Source of the DNA: Promethearchaeota archaeon
GTDB lineage: Archaea > Asgardarchaeota > Lokiarchaeia > Sigynarchaeales > SOKP01
Assembly: GCA_019057975.1 (NCBI GenBank)
Contig: JAHLWJ010000096.1
Location: forward strand, 1-14,630
Reading direction: 5' to 3'
DNA: 14,630 bases
Positions 13,785 to 14,630 of this stretch are shown here, piece by piece (position 1 is the first letter of the stretch; every line of letters begins with the position of its first letter). Below the pieces are notes generated by a model. The model had not been told where the DNA came from. It saw only the letters and a list, made by a program, of their open reading frames with translations, and searched no databases. A program made the position numbers and the translations under genes.

Positions 13785-14630
13785 TTATATTTTAGGTTGA
13801 AAAATCTTTTTGCTTATCAAATTGAGCACTGTTTCAGCGTCCTTTACTTGAAAGCCTTTTTTAGCGTAAAGTAAATAGGAGAGGAAGAAATAATCTGTCT
13901 TCCTCATTTTCATAACTTCTTCTGCCCTATTGATTATTACTTTTTCGTCTGAGGTTATTTTTACATCTTGAGGTTTTAATTCTAATGGATAAATTAAGGA
14001 AGTCTCTAAATGCTGCTCAAGTAATTCTTTAATCCCCTTAAACGCAGAGATTTCTCCTGTAAAACTTGCTAGTTGTTCGCCGTAGATATTATCAATATCG
14101 TATGATAAGGATTTAATCGAATCTAAAAAGTCTTGAGAAGGATTCTCTTTCATTATAAGTAAAATTCTAAAGGCTTTAAATTCAGACATTATTATTTTAG
14201 ATTTAAGATATTCTAGCTTTATTGTTTGAGATTGTTCATTAGCCCCTGTTAATTCTATACCAAAGCTACGAATAGCCTCTAAAAATCCTGTGATGAGTGA
14301 TGCATCTATATCTTTTCCTGCAAGCATCTGTTCATAAATATTTAATCCGGTTCTTTTTTCAATGACTATGAAATATTCCAAATTTAAAACATCCATGTAT
14401 TTATTATAGATTTTTTGTCTGTATTCTTGGTGAATCCTTTTAGATCTTTTTATAAGTTTATATGAAGTAAAACTTGCTCCTGCTAGGATAATTGAACCTA
14501 CTACAATTAGAACTATATATATTGGATCTAAAACAAAGGGAACATTAACTTGAAAATCTTGGGATTTAATCCCTGCATTTTCTCCATCAAACCAATAAAT
14601 ATAAGCCCAGTAGGTTCCTTCATTTGGGTT
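13785..14630 (-). CDS. Single-pass membrane protein with longin-like cytosolic domain, partial (N-terminus cut)
   Basis: The frame is open from the stop at 13785 to the right edge (281 codons in the window); an ATG at 14396 is internal, not the start. The visible N-terminal part (GTYWAYIYWFDGEN, FQVNVP) looks like the last strands of an extracellular beta-sandwich domain. One membrane helix follows (PIYIVLIVVGSIILAG), then a basic stop-transfer and a short helix (KRSKRIHQEYRQK). The cytosolic region reads as strand-strand-helix-three strands-two helices: EYFIVIEK, LNIYEQM, a helix ending AIRSFGIEL, TIKLEYLK, KIIMSEF, AFRILLIMK, then helices about SQDFLDSIK and FKGIKELLEQ. That order is the longin fold, known in trafficking proteins and small-GTPase regulators. 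A helical tail follows. Longin assignment is by pattern, not alignment. A receptor-like link between outside signals and GTPases is inference. Confidence 0.7.
   Translation of the reverse strand, partial: NPNEGTYWAYIYWFDGENAGIKSQDFQVNVPFVLDPIYIVLIVVGSIILAGASFTSYKLIKRSKRIHQEYRQKIYNKYMDVLNLEYFIVIEKRTGLNIYEQMLAGKDIDASLITGFLEAIRSFGIELTGANEQSQTIKLEYLKSKIIMSEFKAFRILLIMKENPSQDFLDSIKSLSYDIDNIYGEQLASFTGEISAFKGIKELLEQHLETSLIYPLELKPQDVKITSDEKVIINRAEEVMKMRKTDYFFLSYLLYAKKGFQVKDAETVLNLISKKIFQPKI

Noticed and set aside
14394..14396. ATG as the start of the longin-like gene
   Set aside because: The frame stays open for 78 more codons to the window edge and encodes a membrane helix with a basic stop-transfer segment, so this ATG is internal.
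1..14630. tRNA, rRNA, CRISPR array, insertion sequence or attachment site
   Set aside because: No cloverleaf, rRNA-like segment, regularly spaced repeats, transposase or flanking inverted/direct repeats were seen on reading both strands.

Overview
The window is AT-rich, has no rRNA, tRNA or CRISPR array, and looks like chromosome of an Asgard archaeon, most likely a low-GC Lokiarchaeia-type lineage. The evidence is gene content: a complete Rab/Ras-like small GTPase, a gelsolin-like domain protein and a membrane-anchored protein whose cytosolic part has a longin-like pattern sit among archaeal redox genes. Expression signals also look archaeal, with TATA-like elements 25-45 bases before starts, few Shine-Dalgarno matches and several GTG/TTG starts. 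The lineage is inferred, not proven.

Left part (1-5168): an MFS transporter cut by the left edge (minus); a solitary type III-like adenine DNA methyltransferase with no restriction partner in the window (minus); a Rab-like GTPase just upstream of it (minus); then, divergently, an unrecognised 119-residue acidic protein and a cold-shock-domain protein that ends in an AT-only hairpin.

Middle part (5364-9939): three minus-strand redox genes (winged-helix/multi-4Fe-4S protein, flavodoxin, flavin-reductase-like flavoprotein), a plus-strand 12-TM drug-efflux-type MFS transporter, a minus-strand cupin and a 38-residue CxxC zinc-knuckle microprotein that is easily missed.

Right part (10073-14630): a gelsolin-like protein with a duplicated C-terminal helical motif (plus), convergent with the most interesting locus. 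This is a minus-strand pair in which a SAM-dependent methyltransferase is fused to a complete HgcA-like corrinoid/five-TM membrane protein, followed by an HgcB-like dicluster ferredoxin with a C-terminal vicinal Cys pair. The pair has the architecture of the mercury-methylation genes hgcAB, but its cap-helix motif is altered and it carries its own methyltransferase. It may be a corrinoid methyl-transfer system with a different or additional role. A four-TM glycine-rich membrane protein is divergent to it. A single-pass membrane protein with a longin-like cytosolic domain runs off the right edge.

Two genes (1-1205 and 13785-14630) are partial only because the window cuts them.
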